Assembly: GCA_903813345.2 (NCBI GenBank)
Contig: CAIIXF020000005.1
Span: 8,003,375-8,067,374 of the forward strand
From: Owenia fusiformis
Taxonomy: Eukaryota > Annelida > Polychaeta > Sabellida > Oweniidae
Reading direction: 5' to 3'
Length of the DNA: 64,000 nucleotides
A program made the position numbers and the translations under genes. The notes beneath the pieces are model-generated. The model made no database searches. It was not told the origin of the DNA and was given only the letters and a program-made list of their open reading frames with translations. This document shows, in pieces, positions 13,001-28,000 of this stretch (its first letter is position 1; every line of letters starts with the position of its first letter).

Positions 13001-16000
13001 ATCTGGTAATGGGAAGTGTAATAAAAATTACTGAAATGAATATGAAATATAAAAATATTCTTTTTTTTTATGTCACCACCAAAAGTCTCCAACTTTTTGT
13101 GGGTAGTGTTTGGGGATCGATGGTTGGTGTTCGGTGCTTGGCATCTGTAACAAGTGGCAGGTGGTGACATTTTGCATGTTAATGCGATGTGTTTGTTAAT
13201 TTTGAATTGATTATATTAACTTATTCTGAGTTGATAAACACAATCAAAATAACAAGAAACTGATTTAAGTCAAAAAATCATGAATGTCACAAATTACGCA
13301 AAAGTCATCATTTCAACTTTAACTCAGCACCTTTCTTGAAAATGCATATTCTGTTGTGATTCTACTAAGATGAGTGATGTTTGGTAATATGTATCTCGTT
13401 ACATGAAATTGGATGGATAAATCTGATTTGTGTGAGAAAGATCGCATCGATTTATGATAGATGCTCTCTAAATAGTCAGGCTTTACTTTATCTTGATTTT
13501 GCCAAATGTAAATGTCAAAATGTCACATCAATATAAGTAAATTGTCCATCATATCATACATCATGCCATAAGATAAGACAGTAGAATACCGACATTTTCA
13601 TCCTTGCTTTACATACCGTAATCGCCGTAATAAGGGACCAACCCTAATAAGCGCCCATCCGGCTTCACAGAGATCAAGAAATATCAAGGAATGACCAAGT
13701 ATTAACAAATATATCAGAAAAAAATCAAATTTCCTAAGAAATATAGTGGGCGATAATAGAGTACTTACGCTAAAATGCAGAAAACATGACGCATTTTGTA
13801 ATTCGATGCATCCTCCCGACTCTGAATTATCTATCAGTACATGTACCATATCATACTAAGCTAATATTATCTCAAGTAGTCAATAGTCCATAATGAATGA
13901 AGGAAATGATCACGTTTCAGAGTTTTGTTTCGACATTGTACTAACTAGCGATTGTCAAGGTCATGAATTTTCTTGTTTCTTTTTAAGATTTCTCGACTTT
14001 TACATGAAAAATGATTATCTTGCATCAAATTAAAAAAATAAGGTATAACTTTAGATCGATATCTAACAGTCTATAGCAGGAATATTGAAGATAATCGTGG
14101 AACACAATTCCTTCACCTTGAAGGGCTCTGCTGGGGAGTTCTTCAGTCACTGTCAATATAGTAAGATTCTTCCTTTATTTTAGCGATCTTTACCGTATTC
14201 TCTCCAATAACGATACATATCATTAATGTAAAAATATACTGTCACTTTCGTTGCAAATAAGGCATTTTTGGCAAGAAACATTCCCATACATGAAATTCCT
14301 GGGGATTTTTTACTTCTCTCATATATGGGCGGTCTTTGTAATGGGTTACAATGGGAATTTCAATTTCAAAGGCGCCCTCGGCACTTTTTATGGCGAATAC
14401 GGTATTTAATATCGCTGAAAATTGTTCCGTTTCATATGAATGTAAAGTTGGATAAATTTGTGTTTGATTATTTTGTAACCATCACTGTATCAGCATAATC
14501 AGCCATTTTTGATTCATCACAGCTCATCTTAGGGTCTCCTCTGATTGCAAAATTGAAAGCAATTTGGTATACCATGATGATCACATCAAACGGAAAAGTG
14601 TGAGATACCCATAAGTGTCCATTTTCAAAAATGGCAGACATGGCTGTGCGATGGAATTTGCTATGCCTTGGCGTTGATGGTATCTATTTACTCCCATTTT
14701 TAATTACTCTCTAGTCACATCTTTTCATGTATTTGTAATGGTACAAGACCACCCCTGTCCAGGAGTCTTATTATTGAAATACATTCATTTGTGATTAATT
14801 TATGCAACATTTGATGGATTAAAGCTAGTTGGCACCTTAAAATAACAAAATACTCTGGCTTCTTATTCCTGTGTGTTCCCACATTTATCTTTACACGTAT
14901 GATTAATATTTTAATATGTTGTAAGTTTACCTCTCAGTTGATAAAATATGAGAAGTAGAAATATCCTATTACTGCCTATTACAGTCTTATCTAATATATT
15001 TCAACATCTTTATATTGATGATGTTATATTGCTTGATAAAGCATATAAATCACAATGAATGCTTTACTCAGAGATGTTATTGTCCAAAGCAATCAGTTAT
15101 TACTTCAGCTATATTGGCAATAATTCAGAGACTAAAGAAAGTACATGTACTAAAATAATGACCATGAATATTACATTACAATGATTTCATTGAGATGGTT
15201 TCTTTCTTTAAAACAATTTATCATAATTTTATTAACAAATTTTATACTCCAAGTTGTCTGCACTAAGTGCACTTAGGATAGAATATGTTTAAGTTGCAGT
15301 GAAGAACAGAAAGTGTGAAATGTTAGAAATAATCTTTTCGAAAAGCATGCCAATGTGTCCCCACTATTCCAATTTTGCTAGCTGAAAAAAGAATTGAGAT
15401 ATCAGATCAGATTATAAAGTGCCCAGATCCATTTGAATTGAAAGGGATACATCCAGTTCTTTCAAATAATCAAATAAAAGCATAAAACCATAAAATAAAG
15501 TCAGTTTAGAAAAGGCGTCATGTAGAATGTGGAGAGAACACCTCTGTTAGTGGAACACTTTAGAGTCCCAATACCAACTGGCTCAATGTTTAATGAACCT
15601 CTTTAGTAGAACACATTCCAAGTGGAACACTTTTGGGGTACCAAAGATGTTCTACTTAGACAGGTTTTACTATATTAATTTGGCAATTCTTTAGAAATCA
15701 TCTACCAGTGCATGTCAAGAGTGAGACAGATTATCAATAGTCCTTAAAGAAATTGTTAGCTTTGAATGGTATTCTCACTTGAAAAATCATATGCCTTTAT
15801 CAGCCCAATGAACCTCTAATTACAGGAAGTGTTTCAAACATAGCTTACAAGGTTATTGCATGGACAACATCAGAATAATAATTATGATGTTAAAACATCA
15901 ACCTGAGATTTTCTCAAAAGAAGTACATGTAGTACATTGAGATTCCCAATCAAATTCTGAAACATTTCTTACAAACATAATATACATGCATGTTATAAAT

Positions 16001-19000
16001 ACTACATGGATAAGTATAATATTCTATGGTTTCATGAAGTACATTTTTTAATGTCAAGAATATGACACTTAAATGGTCAACTTGATATCTATTGTTAATT
16101 TTGATCTTCATTGTAGACCATTTATGTTGCAGGCATTTGGGATATTCTGTGGCCTTGGCATATGCAACACACAGATGTATGAGGAAGCAGTGAAACTTAT
16201 GGCCAAGCAGAGTGTCGCACTGGAGGTACTTTCCTATCATGCTACAGCCCAACAGGAGGAAACCATGAAACTGAAGGTAAATAAAATCGTGTTCCATGTA
16301 AACTTTCAGGGTTTGGCTCCATAAATCAACATCTCTCAAGCCTCTCAAAACATGTAATTAATTGCATCGACCACATACCCTTAACCTGCCCCCCCCCCAT
16401 ACCCACCTACAAAACATGTATCAACAAATAACCAAAATATGTAAAATAAAATTGTCATGTTTTTTTTTCGTTTTATTCTCTCCCTTGATGACTGTATGTA
16501 CATATCACAATATTTTACCCTCAATGCTGTCTTAAGTTTTATTGAAAATGCTGTGAAATTCCACAGGAATTCTTTACAATTTTCCCTTTAGGCTGAATTC
16601 ATTAATTTCACTTGCAGAATTCAGCATTTCAACATGCAAAGAACTGGGGGAAGTGATGTATCAAAAACTTTTTGATAAACACAAGATATTAATGCTATCA
16701 TTAAATTGAATGGACTTTGGGTCTTACATGTAGTTTTTTTTTAGTTTCTTTTCACCAACTTTTTCCATAGTTCTCTGACATTGACCTAAATATTGTTATA
16801 ACAGGGTTCGTACACACCTGGAAATGTCAGGGAAATTGATTTATTTTTCCAGGTGCTGGAAATGTCAGGGAATTTCAAAATTGGGTTAAAAAGGGCCAAA
16901 AATGTCAGGGAATTTTGAAACAGTAGATGTGTCAGGGAAATGTCAGGGAATTTTGTATCATTGTTGAAAAAATAATGTTCCAGCAAAATACATTTAAGGC
17001 TATGATAGGATATCAATGAAATCCAAAATCGAACATTTAGTTGTTTCCACAAATTGCTTATCTTTTCATGTGAAAAACTCTTTTCAGTTTAAAATTGTAT
17101 CATATTAATATTCTGTCATATTCTGTCTGTCTGTCTGTTCGACAGTCCGGTAGTATTCAGTCTATTTATCTAACTCAAATATCAGTTGACAGATTTGGTT
17201 AAAGTTTTATATACCAATGCTTTTGTTGCTGTCTCTGCTCAAGAAGATAGTTGCCATTTTTCATATCATGTTCACAATGATAGTATTCGATATATATGTT
17301 TCATTAGGTAGGAATTGGCATTCAAGGGAGTTGCTATTTTTCTTTAGATCAACATTTTTAAGTTTCAGTTTTATTTGGATTCATTACAAAACATCAACAA
17401 ATTATAGTTTGAAATGCTTAGAATGCACCATATACAATTGTCAATTTTGAAAAATTTCCGGGGGTGAACCCCCGTACCCCCCTTTGGGTTTCCTTCACTC
17501 GCAGTGATGCAAACCTCTAAAAATGCACCCCCTTGACACTTGCTGACTATGTCCCTGTACATATATGTTAACCTTCGTAAATACATGTATGTAAAATTAA
17601 GAACATAATGTATCAGGAATAAATTGGTGAATAACGGCCTGTAGAAGTAAAGTTGAGTCATGAGAAATGGTACTAAAGGATAAACCCAAAATGTTTCACA
17701 ATAAGTCTTTTAAATAATACAGTTGTTAGAGACTTTTTAGAGGCCGTGCAAGGAAAACTGGATCTGGAAATTTTATTTTATGCCTGGAAATGTCAGGGAA
17801 ATTCATTTTGAAAAGGTGTACGAACCCTGTATAAGCTACTCATTTAAATGATTCTGACAATAAATTGAAGCCATTAGCACTTACATGTAGGTAAATGTTG
17901 AGTTATAATTTGTTTCTAATAAAAAAGCAATAATAGCTGTGAAATTTGAAGATGTTTTAGTTATTACTTTTAAATTAAATACAGGGATCAGATGAGAATA
18001 AACCTGATACTGAAGGGTAATTTCATTTTCTGCCAAGGAGTATGGTGAAATTAAGACAAATCTATTAGAAAATGTCAGTTGCGGAAGATATCAGGAAGCA
18101 AACGGGTGAACATATTGCCAAGACTGTATGCTTAACTCTTGTCTATTGTCATACTGTAAATGTGGTGATTTTGCCAAAATGAAAATCTACTATTGTGCCC
18201 AAAATTCAAGGCAACAATGATAATTCATGTACCTAATTCATTGACATTGTCTTTTAACACAAGCCTGAAGTACTGTTTTTTATCCTAATCCAGTGTAACC
18301 ATCGTAAATTCAGGTAAAATCACTCCTTGCACAGTATGATCAAGCTAACTGACACTTTTAAATACAATACCCATGGAGTCTACACTTTCAATTTTTATAT
18401 CTCATTTATTTTACATGTTTCTGACAGCTTGAATATTATCAGTTATTCCAGTATATTCAGTTCTTTCATTAAACTCTAAGATCAAAATAAACTGGAAAAC
18501 TCCCAGAGATCCTATCATCTTTATTTCATGTTAGAATATCCTTCCTTGAATAATCTATTGAATGTGAAGGGACTATTAGCAACCCAGAAATCCCCATGGC
18601 TAAAAATTCTTTCAAAATCATGCTATTTCCACTATTCTGTGCATTTCTCAAGTGATTTGGGGTCAAAGTTCGGGTCAAATGTGAGCCCCTTGGGATTTTT
18701 TTGAAAAGTGAAAAAGCTTGGCAAAAGCTGGCTATGGGCCTGATTAGTTAGTAGATTCTAGAAATTTTGGTACAGAGAAAATTGTTGATAATGGCTACCT
18801 TTCAACATTTACATGCACCGATCCATTAGTCTATAACATGGATTTCCAATTTAGATAACATGTTTGTCTGAAGAGATGTACCATTAATAGACTGGTATTC
18901 CCAGAAATCTTCTGTGAGATTCTTCTATAGATTTTACAATTAGTCTGAGTGGGTTGACACAGACACAATTAGATATTGTGTTATTCCTCTATTCAGTGTT

Positions 19001-22000
19001 TCTCTTGTATATTTGTTCTATATGGTAAATCTATCAGTGTGGTGGGAAGTAACATACTTGAAAGCCATTAGATAAATGATATAACAAAGAACTGTATTAG
19101 ATTTAGATGATATTGTATCAAATTACAAAACAATAAATCATCAGATGTACAATACAATAATGATTGTGTTTTTTTATTTTATAAAAATTATAGATAAATG
19201 ATGGGGAGGGGTGCAGACTTACCATGATTGTTGCTCCTATCAGGACTTAATAACTAATGTCAGGGTTGATTGTTAAAAAAAGTCTCAGTTTGGAGAAAAG
19301 TCTAATAATGCGCTAAACATTTTTTATGAAAAATATAGAAATAACACCCAAATTAAATTATGGATATTCAAAAGAGGACATTTAAATCTACAGTATGTAA
19401 AAATACCAAAATTGTCCGAAGCAGGCGTAACATCCAGTAGACTGATTCAATAAAAGGCAATTCTCGATTTGGAGAACGAAGTTCATCATTCTACTGCGTT
19501 AATAATTTTTTTATGAAAAATGTGAAAATAACACCCAAATTAAATTATGGATATTCAAAAGAGGACATTTAATATCTACAAATATTTAAAAATATCAAAA
19601 TTGTCCAAAGCAGGCGTAACGTGCAGTAGACTGATGAACTTCGTCCTCCAAACTGAGACTATTCTTTTAACAAATAAATATGATTGTTAATCTGAAATTG
19701 TATTCAGAAATTGTTTCCACTGCAACCAACTAAATGTTTCCTTGTAACCACTGCAGCCTAAACGTTTCCTTTTAAATTATATTTCAGAAAGCTGTCATTC
19801 CCAAAGCAAGCAAGTACAACCTCTATGGGTTTGACTTCAGTGATTTCCCATTGAGTGATGATGACACAGTGAAAGGAACAATCAGAATGTTTTTGGAGAC
19901 AGATATCATGTCACAGTTTCATGTACCATATGAAGTAAGTCAAAATAGGTAATAGTAAAGAATCGTGAATTTTGGTCTTATTTCCTAACGAAAAATTCTA
20001 AAACTCACAGGAAATGATCGAGATATTGGTTCGAATCTTTTGAACTGTTTATTTTGAATTTATAATCGGTTACAAGGAGGATTGGAAGCCAGGGTTCCAA
20101 CTCGATATTCTTTAATCTCCACGCATGCGTCATTTGCTATTCGTGTCTGTATAATTTGTACGACTGCATGGAGAATGACCCGATACGTTCCAACAAAGCT
20201 ATCGCTAGGTGATTGTTTTGCAGAATATCGGTGTTGCATTCTGGGAGCCAATCCTCCTTGAATCGGTTATAATTTCAGAAAATAACGACATCTCGGCGTT
20301 TTCATTGTTGGAAAATATCGACTTCGATTCTGGGAGCCAATCCTCCTTGTCGTGTCTGTATAATTTGTACGACTGCATGGAGAATGACTCGATACTCTCC
20401 AACAAAGCTATCGCTAGGTGATTGTTTTGCAGAATATCGGTGTTGCATTCTGGGAGCCAATCCTCCTTGGTATTTTAGCCAACGTATTAGAACAGAAAAC
20501 TAGCATACACATAAACAAATCTTGCTGTTTTTTCTATAATAGAGTTTTAATATGATGTATACCAATATGTTAGGTTCCAGAAATGTTTCTTGACAAAAAT
20601 AAAAAAAATTCAAGATGGCCGCCGACCTTACAATTTATGAAATGTCTCATTCTGTGATAATGTCAAATTGATATTAGTGTTTCCGACAAAGTTATCAATA
20701 AATAATACTAAATACATCTGATTATGATCTTTTTCTCACATATAAAATATCTGAAATGAGTAAAAGGTAACCTACATAATAATAATGATGTTCCACAAGG
20801 GTCATTTCTTGGTGCTATATATTTCTTGAATTTATGAATTATCTTCTTTTACTAAGATTTCATCAAGGATTTCCCTCAATAAATCCTCATCAGTTTCTTC
20901 CAATTCCTGTTCAGTTACTGTCTTTTATGTTGGTTATTGCAATCATTCCCCTTGCAAACACAGAACAATGTACATGTTAATGATGCCTTGGAGCATGAAC
21001 ATCGCCCAGTTCTACATACATTGCCCTCTGATATAGGAGGGATTTTAGCTTTTGTGCATTTGTAATGTGTTTTGCAGCATTTTCTTTGCCCATACAGCAT
21101 ATCTCACATCAGACATTTTGTCTGTGACTTTAGGTGTAATTCCATAACATCTAGAAACAAATCCTGTTGAAGTTTTCTCAACTTCAGTCATGTCTGCATT
21201 GACATCTCCCAAGTTAGCGAGTGAGTATCTATTTAACACCTTCAGGACTTTTAGCTTGCCAATTCCATGCATGCAAGATATCGTATCACTGCCAGAGAGA
21301 CCATGCGCAGCTAACAAGTTTGGGATTTTTAATTTGTGTTCATTTACGGTTACATTAATGTTAATGTTTGCTCGGCCAGATGATGTTGCCTCCATTATGA
21401 TGTTATTTTCCATTACTTTGTGCTTGAGACAGTGATGAAGAAGTAGAAGGAACACATCAGTATCATCACTGAGTACACTGATATTCTGTTGGCCTTTACT
21501 GGCAGCATGCAGAACTTGGTGTACGATAACAACATCTGCTTCTTCTTGAGTGTTCCTTAAAGGGAATGCGAAGTTTCATGTTCTAATTTACACGCTGGCT
21601 ACTTATAACCATCATCTATCACTTCAGCTCACTCATGGGACATATCGTGTTTGAACTAACATATAATTCAAGTTCAAAGTACCCATATCTGGATCGCTGC
21701 GGATGCCGCCATTGTTATGTATCAATGACGTCATTGATGCCTTAAAATTGATGCCTGGAAAATGTCGCTATATAATCACGTCATACTCGGATCGCAGAAA
21801 TAGAACACATTTCACTGATATTTTATAACTATTTCTGTCCGCTTAACATTGTTGCCGCATGTTCGAATTCATGTCCATATCATATCATATATTTTGAAAG
21901 GTTGTTTCAATATATTCTTCATAGAAATTGAATTGTTGCAATGTATTTTTTCAAATGTTTGTATTTATTTTCTCCAATGTGATATAGTATAGGCTAGGTA

Positions 22001-25000
22001 GAAAACTCACTAAACTTATGAGATATCGTCTGCGCGATTCGGAAGTCATCGCATTATATTCCACTTGAAAAATATCCACTAGAATTATTTTATATAATGA
22101 TAACATTGGGTCAAAAAGGATAAATCTGTTCAAATCCTGTAAATGCTTTCTTGTATATTTAACCAATAAATGAGGTAAATGCATTAAAATATACAAAATG
22201 GCATTTACACATAATTATATAAATGCATTACTGTGCATCAATGGGGATTTATTTAACTTTAATGTGGCTAATGTGTTGGCGTATTTGTGGTGAAAATAAG
22301 TAAGTTATATCATCGGCTGAACGCATCCAACAAATAGTTGCATTTACCATATTTATGTAAATACACGACATACCATTTAAAATATCAAAATCTATGCTAA
22401 TGTTCATTAATGCGCTCATTAATGAGCATTTACGGCACATCATTATTAACCTTAAGGTTTACGTTGGCAAATAGGCATACTGCCGCAATTGCTTTCTTAC
22501 CTAATCATAAGTGATAGATTTCTTCAATCTGTAGTATTCTATTCAAATATGAATAGGTGCATATTGGAGAATAAAAGAAATAAAACAAAAAGTAGTAATC
22601 CAATGAAACAATAACTCCCTAAAGTGTTTAGCCATTTAAATTCTGATGAAAAACGCAAACAAAAAAAAACGAAAAATCGATGTCGTCTAAATGATACGTA
22701 TGTAAATGTCAATCTCCTAAATACTAAGATTGGCAATAGCTTTACAAGGACATGCCACTGTCATATTTTCAAAGAATAATCCGTAATGTTTAATTTTTCC
22801 TCAGTTGTTAAACGACCAATTTCAATCATCATATCACCGTAGCGACATTCGATATGACAAAAAAGCTTTTCAAAATTCAATGGTATTTCACCTTGGATCA
22901 TGACAAGAGAAGGCTCATAACATTCAGTGATGCGGGGAGACGATGGGGTCGATTGTAGTATGATATTTCATTTCAACGACGATAAGGCAATTGCCGTATT
23001 GATAGTACGCCAATAGTTTAATATTTATTTTATTATATATTTATTTTTTGCTAAAAACAATTCCTGATTTCGAGCTCGAATATAATTATATAACATCCGT
23101 GGTAAGTACAGTTCTACAGTATTTTCGAAATAACGATTTTCAATTTAATGGCATACAACCTTTTGTTTTTCTATATCGGAAAATAAATGGAACTTTAAAA
23201 GCTTCAGTCACATTTGTTCAATGCGACCACACGTCGATCGTACATGTATTTCCCTGAAATCAGTAAATTTCTGCGGCAAACATAGGAAAACTACAGTCGA
23301 CTTAAGGTCACTGCACCTTGCTGTCTACGTACACGACATATCCAGTTTTTATCAGGCGTAGAGTCGGAGTTATAACTTTTTCTTTCCTGTGGTCACTATA
23401 GATATCAACAAGCAGCAGCCAAACCGTAGGTCTCACGACGGGCGTACGTCGGGTTCACGGTCGACTTGCGGCTGCGCTTGGATTTCATAGGTTACAATTG
23501 ACCTTTCCGAACCATAGAACCCCTTGTGGATGCCTTCAAGAAAAACTATGCACGTCGTAGGGCCGCCCTACGCTGATCGTGCGTCATCATTTATCAGCTG
23601 TACGGGAATCGTAGTTTGTCCTCATAATCAAGATACGCCGTACGGCTATCTTAGCAAATGTGACTGCTAAATTATCTGACTGCAGAAATACTTAGGCAAC
23701 CGTAGAAATCCTGCTTACCACAGAAATGATAGAGCGTACGGTCCCCGTAAAAATGTGACGTGAGGCTAAGAATCAATGATAGTAATTGAATACGGTTTTA
23801 ATTTAATTTTAAAATTTTAGTTTCTTTGAATACCTGTGTTAAAGATAAACATAAATGCAATGAATATTAAAGTACGAACACGTACTTTTGTAATGAGACT
23901 AGCAAATTTAAACCATTGCATTCTTGGAAATTCAAGATGGGTTGGTTGGATTAATTTTATTATGTTTTATTCAAATAGTTTGCATTCGCCTGATAGAATT
24001 AGCATTCTCTGTTCGCATTTAGCGCTAGACCTAATAAAAACGAATCCCAGATTGTTTCAAGTGTAAATAAAGAATAAATCTAACCCGCATTCCATGTCTA
24101 GATAGGTAAAAAGCAATTCAGAAAATGCCGGCGTTAATATTCTATTGAAATCGTTCTTTATTATGGGTGGTATATACGTATTCTTTTAGTACCTTTGAAA
24201 TGATTTCTTTGGTTGGTAAATACACGACATACCATTTAAAATATCAAAATCTATGCTAATGTTCATTAATGCGCTCATTAATGAGCATTTACGGCACATC
24301 ATTATTAACCTTAAGGTTTACGTTGGCAAATAGGCATACTGCCGCAATTGCTTTCTTACCTAATCATAAGTGATAGATTTCTTCAATCTGTAGTATTCTA
24401 TTCAAATATGAATAGGTGCATATTGGAGAATAAAAGAAATAAAACAAAAAGTAGTAATCCAATGAAACAATAACTCCCTAAAGTGTTTAGCCATTTAAAT
24501 TCTGATGAAAAACGCAAACAAAAAAAAACGAAAAATCGATGTCGTCTAAATGATACGTATGTAAATGTCAATCTCCTAAATACTAAGATTGGCAATAGCT
24601 TTACAAGGACATGCCACTGTCATATTTTCAAAGAATAATCCGTAATGTTTAATTTTTCCTCAGTTGTTAAACGACCAATTTCAATCATCATATCACCGTA
24701 GCGACATTCGATATGACAAAAAAGCTTTTCAAAATTCAATGGTATTTCACCTTGGATCATGACAAGAGAAGGCTCATAACATTCAGTGATGCGGGGAGAC
24801 GATGGGGTCGATTGTAGTATGATATTTCATTTCAACGACGATAAGGCAATTGCCGTATTGATAGTACGCCAATAGTTTAATATTTATTTTATTATATATT
24901 TATTTTTTGCTAAAAACAATTCCTGATTTCGAGCTCGAATTTAATTATATAACATCCGTGGTAAGTACAGTTCTACAGTATTTTCGAAATAACGATTTTC

Positions 25001-28000
25001 AATTTAATGGCATACAACCTTTTGTTTTTCTATATCGGAAAATAAATGGAACTTTAAAAGCTTCAGTCACATTTGTTCAATGCGACCACACGTCGATCGT
25101 ATTTCCCTGAAATCAGTAAATTTCTGCGGCAAACATAGGAAAACTACAGTCGACTTAAGGTCACTGCACCTTGCTGTCTACGTACACGACATATCCAGTT
25201 TTTATCAGGCGTAGAGTCGGAGTTATAACTTTTTCTTTATCAAATAAAGAGCAAACATTAACATTAATGTAACCGTAAATGAACACAAATTAAAAATCCC
25301 AAACTTGTTAGCTGCGCATGGTCTCTCTGGCAGTGATACGATATCTTGCATGCATGGAATTGGCAAGCTAACAGTCCTGAAGGTGTTAAATAGATACTCA
25401 CTCGCTAACTTGGGAGATGTCAATGCAGACATGACTGAAGTTGAGAAAACTTCAACAGAATTTGTATTTAGATGTTATGGAATTACACCTAAAGTCACAG
25501 ACAAAATGTCTGATGTGAGATATGCTGTATGGGCAAAGAAAATGCTGCAAAACACATTACAAATGCACCAAAGCTAAAATCCTTCCCACCAACAACAGAA
25601 GCATTTTCCCAGCATGTGAAGCGAGCTCACTTCCAAGTGGCTATATGGAAAAATGCTGATATGCCTGACCCCCCACTTATCCTTCCAACAGATTATGGTT
25701 GGGAAATTAACAGCACGGGCTCACTTGTCCCAACAACAATGCCCAAAGATACACCCTGTACACCTGAAAGAATTCTCCAGCTCATTATTAGTGCACATGT
25801 GCATCAGAGGGCAATGTATGTGGAACTGGGCGATGTTCATGCTCCAAGGCATCTTTATCATGTACATTGTTCTGTGTTTGCAAGGGGAATGAATGCAATA
25901 ACCAACATACAAAGACAGTAACTGAACAGGAATTGGAAGAAACTGAAGAGGATTTATTGAGGGAAATCATTGATCAAATATTAGTAAAAGAAGATAATTG
26001 ATAAATTCAAGATATATATAGCACCAAGAAATGACCCTTGTGGAACATCATTATTATTATGTAGGTTACTTTTTACTCATTTCAGATATTTTATATGTGA
26101 GAAAGAGATTATAATCAGATGTATTTAGTATTATTTATTGATAATTTTGTAGGAAACACTAATATCAATTTAATATTATCACAGAATGAGACATTTCATA
26201 AATTGTAAGGTTGGCGGCCATCTTGAATTTATTTTTTATTTTTGTCAAGAAACATTTCTGGAACCTAACATATTGGTATACATCATATTAAAAGTCTATT
26301 ATAGAAAAAACAGCAATATATGTTAATGTGCATGCTCGTTTTCTGTTCTAATATGCTGGCTAAAATACATAAAACGTGTGAAAATTCAAAATGGCCGCCA
26401 AAAAAATTCCTCAAGGATGCCCGTTGGGCATCCGACAGTTTCTGAATATGGATATCATGTTTAAACAGAAAATGCAAAAAAAGTTCATATAATAAGCATT
26501 TCCACCTCTATTGGCTCTACATCCAGACTATAGTGAATATATGAAAGTTCACTAGGAAAATGAAGGTTTAACATCATGCTGAGAAAAAACTGGGAATATC
26601 ACAGTAATATGTCAGGTCATTTTTCCAGTGAAGAAGATTTATTTGCCACACTGATTGATATAACAAGATCCTTTTGTTGTATAGAAAAGGTTTGTCCAGT
26701 TGACATTAAGTTCAAAATTGTAAGCATAAACTCATGAATGAATTTACTCATTCTTATTGTTAATTGAGGAGTTAAATATTAGTAATATTTCAGGTCTTGT
26801 GTCGTTGGATCCTCAGTGTAAAAAAGAATTACAGGCCTGTCACCTATCATAACTGGCGTCATGCTTTCAATGTAGCACAAACCATGTTCACCATGCTCTA
26901 TGTAAGTAAAACAACAGACAATTTTCACGCTGTTGATCGGGGCCTATTTCTCCAATGTATCATTTGTGAATTCAACTGTTACAAGGATAAGAAGATATGA
27001 GTTTGAATTGTTATTAAATATGACAGCGCAACATGGTGTTGCTAGGAAAGTTAGGAAATGATTTATTGTATTGTAGTTGTGTAATGTTTAAAGTGTAAAG
27101 TCAGTTTGACTTTACTTCCTTGTAGACTATAAAAAAACTTTTCTATTGATTAATAAGAGTCCTCCCTTGAATTTGCTCTTTAAATGGGTTGATAAAAGCT
27201 TACTAAATGAATTGTTGAATATTTCATAAAATGATACTAATTAGTTGTCTAGACATTCAATTGCTGGTCTGAATGTGTAATATGACTGAAAGTATATTGT
27301 TGCAGACAGGGAAGATCAAGAAGGTGTTCACTGAGCTGGAGGTATTTGGACTGCTGGTTGCTTGTCTTTGTCATGATCTCGACCATAGAGGGACCAATAA
27401 TGCCTTTCAGAGCAAGTCAGTAACAATTAAGTCACATAAAGTGCTCTGTCTGAAAGTCAATAGCAAAGTCATTTAAAATTGACCTGTTTCTTAGAAATAC
27501 ATGGTAGAAACAGATTGATTTTTATGTCACTTGGGGACCTGTCAGCTCGATGTCTGTAACAGATAGTGACAGGTGGTGACATTTTGCATGTTAATGCTAA
27601 TGTTAATTGCATGTTAATATTTTTGTACACACTTATGATCTTAATATTATTTTTGGCTCACATGGTGAACTCATCTCCCACTTGTCTATTATGCCTATCT
27701 ATAAACATTGTATGAGGAGACATCCATCCATTGGTTTTTGCCTATAATTACGCTGGTCATGAAATGACTCAATTTATATGATTTGTTCACTCCTGTTTCA
27801 GGTCAGATTCACCACTGGCTATGTTGTACGGGACATCCACTATGGAACACCATCACTTTGACCACTGCATCATGATTCTCAACAGTGAGGTATACACAAA
27901 AGTTGACTTGGTTGAAGTATTCTTTGGAAATGCCTTTCAGACAAATCAAGATATTATTCTCCTATTAGGCCAATATATCTGATAAAATAATCAACTTGGT

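Larger units (their letters stand above)
20470..26368. mobile_element. composite block with inverted arms
   Basis: Arms 20470-21375 and 25250-26368 are inverted copies of each other (GTATTTTAGCCAAC at one end, GTTGGC/GCTGGCTAAAATAC at the other; CAAGATGGCCGCC and its counterpart inside). The left arm lacks about 213 bp present in the right. Both carry the same broken gene (see pseudogene entries). The 3.9 kb between them includes a 1.03-kb direct duplication. Whether this is one foldback transposon or two facing copies is open. Confidence 0.7.

Noticed and set aside
16073-16132. PDE exon starting at the earlier AG at 16116
   Set aside because: It would add 16 nt and break the phase; AFGIFCGLG begins exactly at the later acceptor.
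22357-25238. LTR retrotransposon with 1.03-kb LTRs
   Set aside because: No TG...CA ends, no primer-binding site or polypurine tract, and only 830 bp of non-coding DNA between the copies.
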